From Apis mellifera (taxonomy: Eukaryota > Arthropoda > Insecta > Hymenoptera > Apidae): a stretch of DNA of 64,000 bases. The DNA is taken from positions 3,311,501 to 3,375,500 of the forward strand of contig NC_037640.1 of the NCBI RefSeq assembly GCF_003254395.2. Direction: 5' to 3'. A program made the translations under genes and the position numbers. Position 1 is the stretch's first letter, and each line of letters starts with the position of its first letter. The notes beneath the pieces were generated by a model that saw nothing but the letters and a program-made list of their open reading frames with translations, ran no database searches and was not told where the DNA came from. Below, in pieces: positions 25,101 to 39,500 of this stretch.

Positions 25101-28100
25101 GGTATCCGGAAGTCTCGACAACGTAGGGCGCTATGTGTGCCCCCCCTCGCAGCCCATTATTATACCGTGCTGCACATCGAGTAAAAAGAGTATCACGAAC
25201 AATCGAATAATGGAATAACGAACGGAGAAAGAAAGTCTTACGATCGATCCTCTCTATTTCGAGGATTCGTGAAAACTCGAAGGATCGGCGACGATCGCAT
25301 CTAGGCTGCATTACGAATGCAAGGAGCGTGCAGCCGCGCGTTTGCATCTCCAGACTGGTCTAGCGCGGGTACTTAGCTACTTGGTAGTCATTAACTCCGT
25401 CGCCGGCAGACGTCGTGCTACGACGGAACATCGGGAGAATGGAAAAAAGCATCGCAAGTCCTTTTATCGTCGGATCTTGAATAAATCCTATCTACTCTCG
25501 ACCATCACTAATCCTTTTCAAAATCGTGTATAGAGATTAAAAATTAAAAAAGTTGGGCATGTTTAAACAATAATTATTATATACTTTGGAACGAGTTGGA
25601 AGAAGCGCAGAGAGAGGCGTCTATATTCCCGGACCAATCCAACGCCTGCTGCCTACGTCGCACGCATTCTTTTCGTTCGCCAGCGGACAGAGGTCAAGAC
25701 GACGACGGCCGAATGGGAAGAATGCGTGACTCCTCTTCCGTCGTCGCGGACACGACGTGTGCGAGGTCAGTGACCATCGTGCGCGCACTCTCGGTGGGCG
25801 CAACTTCTTGCAAGCGAACGAAGGAGGAGAGAGGAGAGAGAGAGAGAGAGAACCTCCTCGAAGAGGAGAAGCAACGGGAACAGCAGACGCGCAGGGGGGA
25901 AGAGAAGGGAGAGGAGCATTTTGTGGTGCAAAATACCCACGGAGGATATTTAATGGTCGGCTGATACCGAATTTAGAGGAAGGTAACGCCGCTGTCTTCT
26001 CTACGGCCGGCAAAAGTGTCGGTCCGTATAAATTCCGAGCGGAGACAGGCAGAGCGTTGGAGAGCGTTGGCAAGCCTCCTCCAGCCAAGGGTACTGGAAC
26101 TTCGACCCTTTGATTCGACCCGTGCCTCTTAATTGAGATCCGAGCGTAACGAGGCAAGCAGCGACCGGCTTGATTTATTTTCGGCCCCGCGTGCATATAT
26201 TTTCGCGTAGCTATCGCGCTGGTTCCTCGAGTTCCTTTCCGTTCGTTCCACGTTCGGCATCAAGGTTGAAGGAAGGAATCTCGAGTAGTTTATTCCGGGA
26301 AAGAAATCGTCCGGAGAGAATCGAAAGACGCGAGTAAAATAGGCGAGTATTTCTTCGAGATATTACGCAAGTAATTATCTGATAAGAGACGTGGACGTGG
26401 ATCGTAAGAAAGTAGGGACGGTGCACATTCTTGAAATACAGAAGGCGTTATCGCGCCAAAGATAACCCAGACCAGTAGAAAATTGCCAAAACTGTGCTTT
26501 TCCTCTCCTCTCCCCCCCACTCCTCAGCGTCGATAAAACGATCGGGCGAGATGATTTGGTTCAGTGGCATTGACACGGATCACATGGAACGAGTTGCGGC
26601 CTTATCAATCCGTATAATAATTACAATAATAAGATAACGATTGCAACGAGAATGTAAATAAGTTAATGCTTCGCGCCTCGATCGATTCGTTTGTTTGCGT
26701 GTTTCGCGATATTACATAATCTGATAAAAAAAGAAAGGGAAAAAATTAGAGCGGACACGTATCCGGCGGAAATGGCGGGATTTGGACACGCACGATTTTC
26801 ACGCAGAATCGAATCGATGATGGAGGAGAAAGAAAAAAGAAGGCGAAGATTTACGAGGAACGTAACAGCGTGGAATGGAAGCAGAGGAGGCTTGTCGGCA
26901 TTGAAAGAGGCGACAACGGATCGCGTTCGATGCCACGAAGTGACGTATCTCGGCCAGTTGGATGGCAAGGCCGGGCTCGTGTAGCTTTCCGTTGTAATAA
27001 TAAAACGGATGGGCGTTGTGCGGACCAATGGAGGAAAAGAAGAGATCTCGTTTAATTAAAGGGAGGGGGGGGGGGGAGAAAGAAAAAACACTCGTTACGA
27101 GGCAAAACTAAATAAAAGAAACGATAAGAGATCGTGGATGGGAGGGAGGGATTAAAAAGAAGATACGAGGAATAATAAAAATAATAATAAAAAAGAGAGA
27201 GGGGGGGAGAGAAAAGAAAGGATGATCGCGTGACGCGAAAAGTTTCGTGCGCGCGTAGAACTACCGCGTTCCGTACTTGATGCCCGTTCACTTTCTCCGA
27301 TAGTACTAGAAACAGCCCACCTCCTCTCCCCTTCCCGCATCTTCCTGTTCCTCCCCACCAGACCATATATATCCGCGGGTCTAGGCTAGCTCAGTAGGTC
27401 TAGGTCTAGGCTGGCTGCAACGTCGCGTGTGCGTGCAGTATGCACCGACCGACGATGCAGCTGCGTGCATTCGCGCCACGAATGGACGCGCGGCGGAGAG
27501 GAGGCGGCCATCGCCGCGGTATATTCGTCGTCGTCGCTCGTTCACTCTTCCCTCTGTGTTCGTGCCCGCGCTCGTCTCTTGCAACACGGTGCGCATTATA
27601 TTTAGACGCGGACGTGTGTGCGTGAATTCGCGTCCGAGAGACCCGCCTCGGTTGGACCAACCGCGTCCGTCGCCGTCTCTCTCCCCTCTCGCTTTCGCTT
27701 TCCCGCCGTCACACCCATCTCTCTTCTTTCTCTCTACTGCTCTTCATCTCTCTCTCTCTCTCTCTCGGCCCCGCTTTGTTTCTCCGTTGACTGGGAGGAC
27801 GAGACAACGGGAAGGAGAGAGAGAGCCGGTCCTCGTGGAGCGGAGCGGAGCACCGGAAATGAATCATTTGAAATTGTCAATTTTCGAGCGTGGTTCATGC
27901 ATACACGGAGCGTACACGTGCCTACGCATCATCGTACGCTTGGCCCTCTATACAGAAACTTAGAGAGAGAAGGGGGCGAAGGATGAAGAGAGGAGAGGAG
28001 GTGTTAACGATCGGCGAGATCACAGAGAGATGTGTATTACCGAGGAAGTGCTTCGACAGAAAAGATCGTCAAAGGACGTTACGTCACACGGATGCCGATC

Positions 28101-30520
28101 TGCCGGTATGAGAACCGACTTTTTCATCGCTCGCAATTCGTGCCACGTTGCGTAACCCCTTCTTCTTCTTTTCCTTCGATTAATCTCCTTTATCCCTTCC
28201 CCACCCATCTCGATAACGCGATGTTTCTTTTTTTTCCTCTCCATGTGCACGGCCATCAAATGATCTCGATAAAGAGCGAGAAGAAAAATTCTCATTGGCC
28301 GATCTCACGGCACATATTATTCTTCACGGTGTATTATATACTGCGAACGTAGTTTTTCAAAATTGATACAGCGTTTGTATAAATATAACGGTGACGCGTT
28401 ACGTAAATGGGAATCGGTATTTTCCTGCCCACAAATCACTGATGTATAATATGGGCAGAGCTCCCATAAACAGAGAACGAACAGTGTCTGAGCTCGAGAT
28501 AACGAGAGAATAAGATGGTCGAAAGCGCGCGAGGTGAATCGATGAGCAAGGAAAAGAAGAAGAGGAAAAAAGGAACGGAGAGAAAGGGCACGCGGAAGAA
28601 AGCGTGTCGTACGCGAACGAAAGTGAACGCGTATATACTCGCGGGGATTTTATATTGCGCGTGCATATGCGCAAATATAACCAGTAAGCAAGTACGCGAT
28701 TCATGGGGAAGACTCGTCTTAGGAGGGAGAGGGAACGAAAACAGTTCCGTGTATAACCGAGGAAACGCGTGGAAGGGAGGAGGGAGGGACGAGAAATAAC
28801 GCGCAATAACAAAATTACCGACGTGACTCACAATGAACCACGCTGTAGAAAATTTAAAAAAAAGAATTACAAACGTAAAATTAATATACTACACGAATTA
28901 CGATAATATACGCGCTATGTAAATCGATTTCTCTGATTCTTTCTTTCAAGCAAAGAAAAGAAAAAAGGTACAGAGGAACGTGGAAGAAATTCGCTCGAAA
29001 ATACTTGCATTAAGCGACGTTAAGGATCAAAAGAGCGAAAGGAGGAAGGACATTGTCGCGCGTAAAGGATGGTACGCCACGAGGAGGAGAGCGTACGAAT
29101 AACTCGAGACGGGAAGAAAGAGGGAAAGAGGCGGGAACCGTGGAGCGCGAGAAGGACGGAGAAGGAGTAGTGACGTAGTTGGTGACGAGTGGGACGAGGA
29201 GCGCGCTAACCACGATGCATTCGTGGAAGAATGGAGTGCGAGCGGGACAGAGGCGGTCACACGAATGCGGGGAGACGGAAGAAGAGGCCGACACGGGAAG
29301 GGGAGGGGAGGGGTGTAGTAACGTCGAGAAAGGATGCGGTGGTAGAGAGCGCGCGGAGAGGGTCAATGGAGGGAAAGAAAGAGAGGTGCAGAAAGGCAGA
29401 GGGAGGTCGTGCGCGGGCAGAGTGAAAGAGAGGGAGAGAGAAAGGAAAGACAGACGGGGTGAATTGCCGGCGACAAGGTCACCGTCTATATACCTCGCTA
29501 AAACCGCCGATACGTGCCTTCGGCGTTATACTCGCGTGGTACTCTAGCTGCAGTTCTTTTCCCTCTTCCCCCTCCCTGCCCCTTCGCGCGTCTCACTCCC
29601 TTCCACGCAAATCTTCCTCCTTCCTCCTCTTTCCTCGGTGCAGGCCTGTGTATGCATGTGGCGTAATGCGCGCGCGTGTGCGTGTATGGCGCGCATGTGA
29701 GGGCGTGCGTGAGTTAGTATAATAGGAATAAGGAAAGTGATCCTCATGACGGACTGTGTAACGTCGTTTCGCGGACCAGCACGATGAAAATTCGATCGTA
29801 AGGAAAATATATTCGCGCATGGACGACTCGACGTGTTTTTGCCGACAATTAGCGCGCGATTCGAAGAAATGTTAGAGGAAAAAACATCGATATTTTTTTT
29901 AGATTCTTAACAAAACGTGTACCATCGAATCTCAACCGAGATTCTTTTCTTATTATAGGAGATAATTCGAAAAATTCGAATCGTTGCGTGTCATCAGCCA
30001 ATCGAGAAGGAGAACCGCGTTCGGATTGCACGTAATTGTTGTCGGAAGAGGTCGAAAATATCCGCGAGACACGATGAACCGGGCGAAAGGTTAAGACGAA
30101 CAAATCGGACGTGGGCACGATAGTGGTCTTCGAACCGGTAGTAGGGGGAAGGGGGAGGGTACACGAGGCCTTGAAGAGGCATCGTTTATTCGCCGCTCGC
30201 TCCCCTCCCCTCCCTTCCTCCCGTCTCATCCTTTGCTCCGATTAATTTTATCGTGGCAACATCATCGCAAATATTTTCCCCGCGGATTTGCCGATCGAGA
30301 GAGAGAGAGAGAGCGGAGGAGGAGGGAGAGGGAGAGTTGCACAGCTCCCTTCGGTTAATCGATTCGGCTCACCGTCTCGCCGATAAGCCGGATCAGCCAG
30401 TGATGACTTTTACGCGCGAGATGGCAGGAAGAAAAAACGGGAGGAGGAGACGAAGAAAAAGAGGGAGAGAGAAGTCTGTCCGGTTGAGAACCGTCTGGTG
30501 CAACAGCGCTATGCATTTTT

Positions 30521-30551
<31 letters not shown>

Positions 30552-33500
30552 CTCCACACACATGCGCCGACTCGTGTACACGTAGACGCGTATACGTGTG
30601 CGTGCGTGCGCGCCGCACCTACACGCTCGCGGGACACCGACGAGTGGCGCACACGGAGGAACTCGCTCTGATAATATGTACACTGCAAATATACAATACT
30701 ACAATACACACGTCGGTAGGGGCAGAGACCCAGGAAGGACGCTCGCTGCGCGAGGCTTGGCTGGCTGGCCGGCTGCCTGTTCGCCCGGCCGCCAGCCTCT
30801 GCCTATCTGTAAAACCCGTGTCTCGTTTCCTTCTCCTTCTTTCCTTACCCTTTCCTTCCTTTTCCCTCCCTATATCCGTTCCCCTCCTCGCCTCTTCCGC
30901 CATCCCCGCCTCTCAGTTTCTTTTTTCTCCTCGCTCCTACCTTCTCCTTCTTCTTTGCCTACCAACGGGAGGGGAGCCGAAAATCGACGCGCAAAATATC
31001 GCGCTACTTCCGGACGCAACCAACATTTACAAATTCACGAAGGGAACGGCAGCGCAGCCTTTTCTCGTATTCGGAAGCGGGAAACAGCGTTTACCGGGTG
31101 ACACGCCGAGTTTTCGATTCTTCTCGTCACGCACTCTCGGAAGGACGGAATTCTCTTTCCGGTTCCGTCTGCCTCGCTCGGCGATGACGCGGAGTCATCC
31201 TGCGCGAAAGTGAAACGTCGAACAAACACGCGCCGAGTCCCCTCGCTCGATCGTCATTTTCGGCCGAATAATTTTACTTGTATTGCCACAACCTCCTTCC
31301 TCCCCCGCCGGTACCATCGTAACGAATGCCGAAGTTTTCGAGCGGGTTCATAAATATTCATCGCGGTTGGCCATTTAAAAATATACTTATTGTCGGCTCG
31401 GTGAATTTATAACGAGGCTCGTGTCACTTTCGATTATTCGATTATCCCCGCGTTTAATTTGCATCGCGCGCGACCGTGAAGATTCGAGACGAAACGTGGG
31501 AAGGAGGAGGAGGGGAGGGAGAAATAGATGGAATTGAAATAGAATCTCTAGGATAAATAGTTATAGACTCTTTCCTAGACGAAAGAAGAAGAACGCGGGA
31601 ACGTGCGAGGCTCGCCGTTGTAATACTGCACGCGGTGTCGATTGCTTCTTTGAAAATCGTGTCGAATTCACACCGCGAAACGTTGTTTCCTGCTTTCGCG
31701 GCAGTTTTCTAAACCCCGCGTGCGGTGTCTCGGCCTACTATTAAAATCCGACACCGTTTACGTTTCCGGAGCGGCCAAGAAGACATTAATCAGCACACCG
31801 GATCACATCGTAATCGTCACGTGCGTCGACCGGTGTGAATGCACTTTACGCTTTTAATCCCTTTTCTTTTCAACTCTCCTCGGGAGGAAAATTTCGACAA
31901 TTCGAGGGATCGTTGTTCGCTCGTGCTTCGCAATATTTGTCGTAACGACTGGCCGATCGAACGCGAGGAATATTCTGTTTTAAAGCGCATGGAATTGGCC
32001 CAGTGTTATCTTTCACGGAAATATCGAGTTTCGTTGCGAGGAGCTTATAACAGGGGAGCGGTACGGAAAAGGCGATTCCCCGCTACTAGGCCAGGAAGTA
32101 GACCGGCGCACCCCTTCCTAGCCGACCTAGACCTACACCTAGACCTAGCCTAGCCTCAGCCTAGCGGCGCGCGGCTGAGTTTCGCTCCTTTTGTTTTTAC
32201 TTGCCGTGCTTTGTTGCACCTGCTCCCAACGAGCGCGCTACTCATTCTCTCTCTCTCTGTCTTTCGCGCGCGCGCGCGCGTTTCTACGAACTTTTCCTCT
32301 CGAGAAACGAGGCGAGGTTTGGTCGAAGAAATCGTACGACGCACTTTCGCGTTCGAGTTAATGCGAGAGACCGGACAACGGGGTTTACAACGCCGATAAC
32401 ACGGCGCTCGCTTTATGTTAATTCGCGTCTGGAATTTGTTTAGTTACCGTAACGGCTGTCCGCGTATTTTACGCGGTAAACGCAAGCTGAGCATATAGTA
32501 TCTCTTTCTCTCTCGCGCGCATTACCGTTGCGTTGCTCGGTTATTGCGTATTATCGCGACTTTTCGATTCATTTTTTTCAATGAATCGTGTTATTTAAAA
32601 ATTATTGAGATTTTTACGATTTAAATTGTATCTCATCCTCAGTAATCATAAAATGATAGACGCGAAAAAAATTAGAATTTCGTTCAAAGTGTGTATATCC
32701 AATATTTTATAGCCAATTTTAAAACGTGTATTCATTATTGGCAACTAAGTAATTGCGAATTTCACTCATAGATGGGTTCAATTGAATTTTTAGGTTTGCC
32801 AATAAAACTATTTTGTTATTTGATAGTAGATCGGTTGCGTAGTTTTCGTTTGGCATTCGTTGAAAAATGGAAAATCAAAAGGAACATTATCATATTATAT
32901 TTTGCTTTTTTATCTTCGCAAAGGGAAAAATATTAATGTTCCCTGATGTTCGAATGCAAAGAATCTTTTTTAAATATCTGTTTCCCGACACGAGACACGA
33001 GGAGGAAGAGAGAGTGAAAGAAACGTGGATTGCACGGGCACACCTGCGCGGGCACGCAGTCGAGATTGTTTGAAAATAAATCACAAACGCGACACGGTTA
33101 TGCCGCACGGCGAATAAACGCGATTGAAGAGGGGCCTCGAAGCGAGGAGGATCGACCCGCGCGAGGGAACCAACAGTACCGTACGGATACACGACACAGC
33201 GTGGCGTGTACACGTATATAACCATACGCCCCGCCTAGTCGACCTAGACCTAGACCCAGTCTATGCTCAGAATCCACTCTGCATCGTGTTTCGTTCCTTT
33301 ATTTTTACTCGTTGCTATTCGCTGCTACGCGAGGCGTTACGTAACTACACGCACGACCCTTTCAGCCGCACGGCTTTGGCCATCGTCTCTCTCTCTCTCT
33401 GTTTCTCTGCGATTTTTCTTCCCTCCTTCCCTTTCCCTCCTCTTTTCATCCAACCGTCTTCCGCGATAATTTATAGCAACCGAAATACCGCGGGCCAATA

Positions 33501-36500
33501 TTATTCCTGATATTCTGCCTTTAACCAAAGAGATGAAGGAAATAGGTTTTCGATTTTTCTTAGAGATAGATTCGTTCAGATAAAAAGTAATTTTGTAAGT
33601 AGTTTTCTTTATCTCTATTATTTTCGTGATCGAGTTTGATCGATAATAATTGGACGTAAATCGGGAGAGGAAATTTTCAAATTTTCCTAATTCTTCGTGA
33701 CTCAAACTCGCGAAACGTGTCCGCTTGATAATTACTACAAATTATTCCCTTTATTCGAAAGTATTAAGAAAATGTGCTTTAGTTAAAGCTTTAAAAATCC
33801 TGGAAAAAAAAAAGACACTTGTCATCACAACGAATCTCAAATGTTACGATTATTTACAAATCGATACGATAATCGAAAATTTCAAGAAAAAAAAAAAAGA
33901 AACCGCGTTATTTTCAAGCGAATTTATTCGACAAGCTTGTTATTCGACATCGATCGCCGCTGCGTTCTATTTTTTTCTTCGATTTCCACCTTAAAACCAC
34001 CTCCGGCGTCCACGATTCGTCGCTCTCCCCCCTCCTCATCTTTTCTTTTCCCTCTAAACGCGAACGTTCGAATTACGTCGGCTCGAGTCTGGCGATCTTT
34101 TTAAAAATATCCGGACCGGGGAGAGACTTGATCTAGGGCAACCAGGACATCCTCGAACCGCGCGCGAAACACGAAACACGCGCGTTTCCGTGCATTTTTT
34201 CTTTCTTTCTTTTTTTTCTCTCCAAGAAGCTGCCAAAAGACTCGAATCACATGACCGGTTCCGGGAAATTTGAGCGTCCTTCCTCCTCTCTCTCTCCTCC
34301 CCTCTCTCGATGAGAATAGGAAGGCGAGCAACGAATTAAAATGGTAATCGATTCCCATCCGATCTGGTTCACCGTGTTAATTAATATTTACGAATTCTAA
34401 TAAAAGATCGGGCGTCACCTTGACACGATGCTCCTTTTTTTTTTTCTTTTTTTTTGCAATTAAGATTCGATATTATTGTAATTGCGATTTGGGTTACATT
34501 GCAATGCATTCTATTGGAAATGTAATAAGCTGTCGAATATATTAAAAGAAATACGGGAAGGAATCGAATCTTTCTTCGATCGATAAAATTACGATCTCTG
34601 AAATTGTGAATAGAAATTGTTAAGAGAATGGATTATTTTATTTTTAATTATCGTTTCGTATGTAATTGCTCTTACAGACGGTTGCGTATTTTCGTGCAAA
34701 AGAATTCTTGGAGAAGGAAAATGATGGGTTGAGTTATTACTCAACAAGTTGATACGTGTTTCAAACGCAACGATATTTACACGGAAGTGTGAACAAGCCT
34801 CTTTCAGGTATCGATCGGTTTCATACCGTCGTTTTTTTTTCTTTTTTTCGAGCAAAAGAGAGTCTTTTGAGAACGGCGTGCATTCCACTCTCCGTGAATA
34901 TATATATATCCAGCATGGAATTAAAAATTTTTTCGGGAAATTATCCTTCGCAATTCTAATTATTTCTCGTTCCAATAAAATTTTTCCTTCTTCCTCTGCG
35001 CAACACTGATGCAACAGTTATAAACGTTACACTCATACGCTCATAAAAGTGTATCCCACCTTTACACAGTCGCGTATCGATAAACGATCGTTGACCTCCT
35101 CGATTCTGGTCGATCAAAGCCGCCTCTCTCGTATAGGAAAGTACCTACATTTGACGGCTTTGTTGATTACGTTTTTATATATACTCCATGTTAAAAATAT
35201 TTTCGATGCTATATTCACTTCAGTGCCATTAATTCGTAGAGCCATTAAATAGAGCCATTAAAATCACGGTCGTCTCTTTTTTTCAAAATTTTTAATCGAG
35301 TCACGGTTAAAAAAATTAGCAGGTAGCTCAAAAGATGAATTGACTTTTTTTCTTTTTTTTTTAATCAAAAGTGCTACTATATTTTTTCGTCGCATGCAGT
35401 CGCATTAATGCATTCAAATTACAGGTTTATAAAATCTCGATTGAAAATTAATATAGTCTCGCGTTTTATAATTTAATTTTTACACGTGTACAATTTTATT
35501 ATTCTTCTCATCATTATCACATTTGATCTATCGATGCATTTCATGCATTCGTAAGTAAATGAACGATCGCTTATCTCGTAACAATACACTTTTACCTTTA
35601 CTCCATTTACATATTATTATACCTTATCGACCCATTAATAAAAAAAGAGTGTATATATATATTATTTCCTGAGAGGAATTGATCCGGCCAGTGTAACAAT
35701 TTAACAAACCATCGTTAAAACGAGTCGCAGCTTTCCGCTTTTTTTTTTTTCATTTAATTTTTCACGGAGGAGGCAGATGGAAATGTTTGGCAGCCAGTCG
35801 CGGCTGCGAGGCAGAAAGGGTTGGCCGATCGAAGATTTGATCGAAAACCTTGTAACGGTTTACGGTTGAGGATTCGTCCTCACCGTAATTTAAAATGTGT
35901 GCCAAGCCGTGGCGGTTGCCAGGTTGCGATTGACGCGCGAAAACTTTCGTTCCCGGCGCGCCCCAAGGGTCTTTCACACGCCAGCAGCCGCACCGAATCG
36001 CAGCTCGATGATCATCCATTCGAAAATAACCGGCCGATGCCTATTCTTCGCCGCGATTCCTTCTATTCCGGTCCTCCTTACCGTGTGGCGCCTACTATTA
36101 TACACCCCCCTCCCTCCCTCTCATTGATCGTCTCTGATCGATCCTAGTCGGTTAACGAGCCGCTTAACTTCTCTCTTATTACTTTCACCCAGAGAGGAAG
36201 AGGATCTCTTTTAGACGAGAAACCAGGTTTATATAGGTTGTTACTTTCGACGGGAAGCGAGCGCGTTTATTGCAGCGTGGCTGAGAATTCCCAGGCTATT
36301 TCCGATGTTTATCTGGTACGCGTTGTTCTAGATACAAGTGGCCGAAGAATCTGGTTTGGCAAAATCGCGGAAAAATTACTTGGGCCACTTGGCAAATATT
36401 CGTCGACTCTGAGGGGGAGGAGAGGGGAAACGGAACACTGGCAACACCTGTGAAACGAGATATTTTAATTGTGAAAAGGAAAGTTACGCGAGTGATATTG

Positions 36501-39500
36501 AGGTTAGGATCCTGCCGCGACACTAGCGCCACGTGGCTGTCAACTAAACTACGTTTTTAAATTATTATGCGCTACAAATCTTAAATGCAATCGCTTATTA
36601 CTTTATATACTCACATGAAACTTCGAGGGATAATGACTTGCTTAAAATCATCGCGAAACGTGATGAAAATATCCAACTAACGAATCTCACTTTTTCAAAG
36701 CTTATGTCCAAAGTTAAGACTTTAGAGAAATTTTTTAAATCTCTCTGTGAAGTGGATTTCTTAGAGAGGATTGAACAAATAAATTGTTTTCGCCTAAAAC
36801 TTGCTCGAATTAAAAACCACCTCCCCCCTTCATAATGGCAGCACGCGTGGAGAAAAGTCGATCCGGCCGTAACGCGATATCCGCCGTAAATCGATCGGGT
36901 CGATCCATCGGGGTCCTCTCCTCTTCGATCAAAGGTCCGCTGTTTTTCAAAAGCGGCTCGAATTTTTCCTCGCCTCGGCCGTACCGCAATGGGAACACGA
37001 CCGCCGCTGGTGGGGCGCCCCGCAAAGTTACCAAATCGCTATGGCGTAACATTTTGCTTATTCACGTTCGATTATACAATCCGGCACACTTTTACTCGGC
37101 CTCTGCCTCTCTCGAGAGCAGAGAGCCTCAAACCTGCGCTCTGTCACCGGTCTCTCTGTGTATTCCCCTCCCCTTGCTTTCGAACCAGATGTCCCTCCTC
37201 CCTCGATTAAACAATTATCGTATACGCGATTTCGATATACAAGACAAACGTTATTTATTCGGGCACAGATTTCTCCCTATATCGGATACATAATACGATC
37301 ATTATTTTATAACCCGAGACTTTCAGCTGCACGAATTCCAATTAACGAAGGAGAGTTTCCTTTTTTTTTTTCTTTCTTTTTCAATTGCCGATCTTGCAGT
37401 TGAAGTGAAAGGGAAGAATTAATTTCTGAGTTCAGGTATAAGTTCATCGTGAACTTCATTTTCAACGAAATACAAAGATCCCTTTTAAAGGATAGATACG
37501 AACAAACGTTTCATCGATCAACGAAAAAGGAGAAAAAGGAAAAAAAAGCTACTTTCCAACCGATCGAATAGTTGGTACACAGAAGAGTTTCCAATCCGCA
37601 GGATGGAAACGGGGTTAAACGCGTTGCCACGGTTCGGCAACACTTTCAATCAGGGAAAGTCCGGCGTTTCCTACTATTACTACTACTACTACTACTATTA
37701 CTACTACTACTACTGGCCGCAGGTTGAAACTGCAGGTGAGTATCAATGAGTACGCTCGCGCGATAAAAAGAAAAAAAGTTCGGCACAATTAATAAAAATC
37801 AAAGCGGTCAGGTGGAGCGAAATTATAGCCGGCTCGACGAGCTTTCCATTTGCCGCTTCTTTTCGCGGTGCAACCTTGGCTGCGATCCAATTCGAGCACG
37901 GCTGCTTGAAATCACGACGACGGGGGCCAGGTGTGTGTATACACGGCGAAATCAGCTGTCGAATCAGCGATCGGAAAGAGAGGAGCGATTGCGCGAACCG
38001 CAATCTTTACGATACTGGACCCCTTTGGCTATCTTTTAATCGAGATTTTACAATCTCTCAGATTCGAAAATCTCGAGCAACCGAATTGAATTTCCAACTT
38101 TGCAACTTCGTTCTCTTTCTCTCGAATATTTCACGATTTATTACGGATCTTCGAGAGAAAAATTCTCGCGCGAGTATCGATTTTTAAAAATTGATATATA
38201 TACACAGGTTTTATTCAGATATTAAAGTTTAACGTTTGAGCTACTATTTCCGAACGAATTGATTTGTTACGAAGAAAGTAATGGAAATAAATCTGTGGTG
38301 GGACGGAAAGTGTGTCGGAAACGGAGAAGATTATAATACAATAAAGGAAATGGATGATTGGGTAAAACGTAGCGATTGTGAGAGGTGGATACGAAGCGAA
38401 GAAAGTTGATAAAGTATGAAAATCGTTTGATTAATTGGAGCGGAAAAATTATCAAATAAAATAGGTATATGTATAAAGACCCATTTCCATATCCTACATT
38501 TCAATGGACCCAAAATATATATATATTAATTTTTCAAAAAAGTACTACAATTTTTCTCACATTACTTACAACGTTTTAATTTTCCAAATTCAAAATAAAA
38601 TATATATATATCTCAGATCCTTCATTAATCAAATATATATATATCTCTTAATACCTCCATCTGTCCCGGAATCAGCCCGATACTTGCATCACTAATGGAC
38701 GCACGACAACGATTTTCTCCAAGAAAGAAACGTGCAACACGCTCGAAAGGGAAATCGCGCGCGTTTTAAATGGAACGCGCGCGAGAAAATCGGCGAGCGA
38801 GTGAGAGGAAAAAGGAAAACGGAGGGAGAGGAGGAGATCGAGAGGCGATCCTATCGATGCGCGTGACGACGGCCAGGAAGCGAATCTGGGCCGTTGAATC
38901 AGGGAAAAGCAAGTGGGTCAAGAGAACGAATGGCTCGGCTGATGTCGGGCGTCGTTGCGACTTCTGCCGACGAGGATGACGAAGCCAGGTATCTTCGTGT
39001 AAACGGAGAATGTGTGCACGCACCACCTCCGCCTCTTTCCTATGCCTTTTCTCTCCTCCCCCACCTCCTCCTCCACCTCCCTCCCCTGAAGTCGGATAGC
39101 TTTGGAACCGCTGCAAGGAGCTCTCGACACTCCTTTCACTTTGCATCTACCTGCCACGAGGAAGTCGCAGGAAGGTTCTTTCTATCTCTGTCGTTTCGTA
39201 GCAGACACGCTTCCTGTTGGCGTTCACCGGCGATGTGGTTACGTGGAAATCGAGCACGAGCTTGGTTTGACCGATATTTCTAGAGCGTCGCCGCTTTTAA
39301 TTGGACCGACTCTCGTTCTCGCCTCGAATTCGCCGCAAATCGCGGCTTTTCGTTCCGAATGGTGCCGGTCGGTTGTGCAGATCCAAGTGAAACTTGGCGG
39401 GTTTCGTGGGTAAGGTAGAGCGGAGAAGGGAGAAAGGGAGGGGGAAGGGGAGATTGATAACGAAACACGCGAAATGTCGAGAATTCTTCGAGAATTCTTC

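Noticed and set aside
25596..26196. Open frames on both strands of 118-191 residues
   Set aside because: CpG-rich sequence with few stops; Ser/Arg/Leu-rich translation from GA/CT runs; no splice-consistent partner exons.
27427..27986. Plus-strand frames of 178 and 122 residues after the TATA/Inr candidate
   Set aside because: Low-complexity Ser/Leu/Arg translation, both frames open at once, no family recognised. A non-coding transcript is more plausible if anything is transcribed.
30596..31213. Plus-strand 205-residue frame
   Set aside because: Three overlapping frames are open in the same region and composition follows CT-rich repeats.
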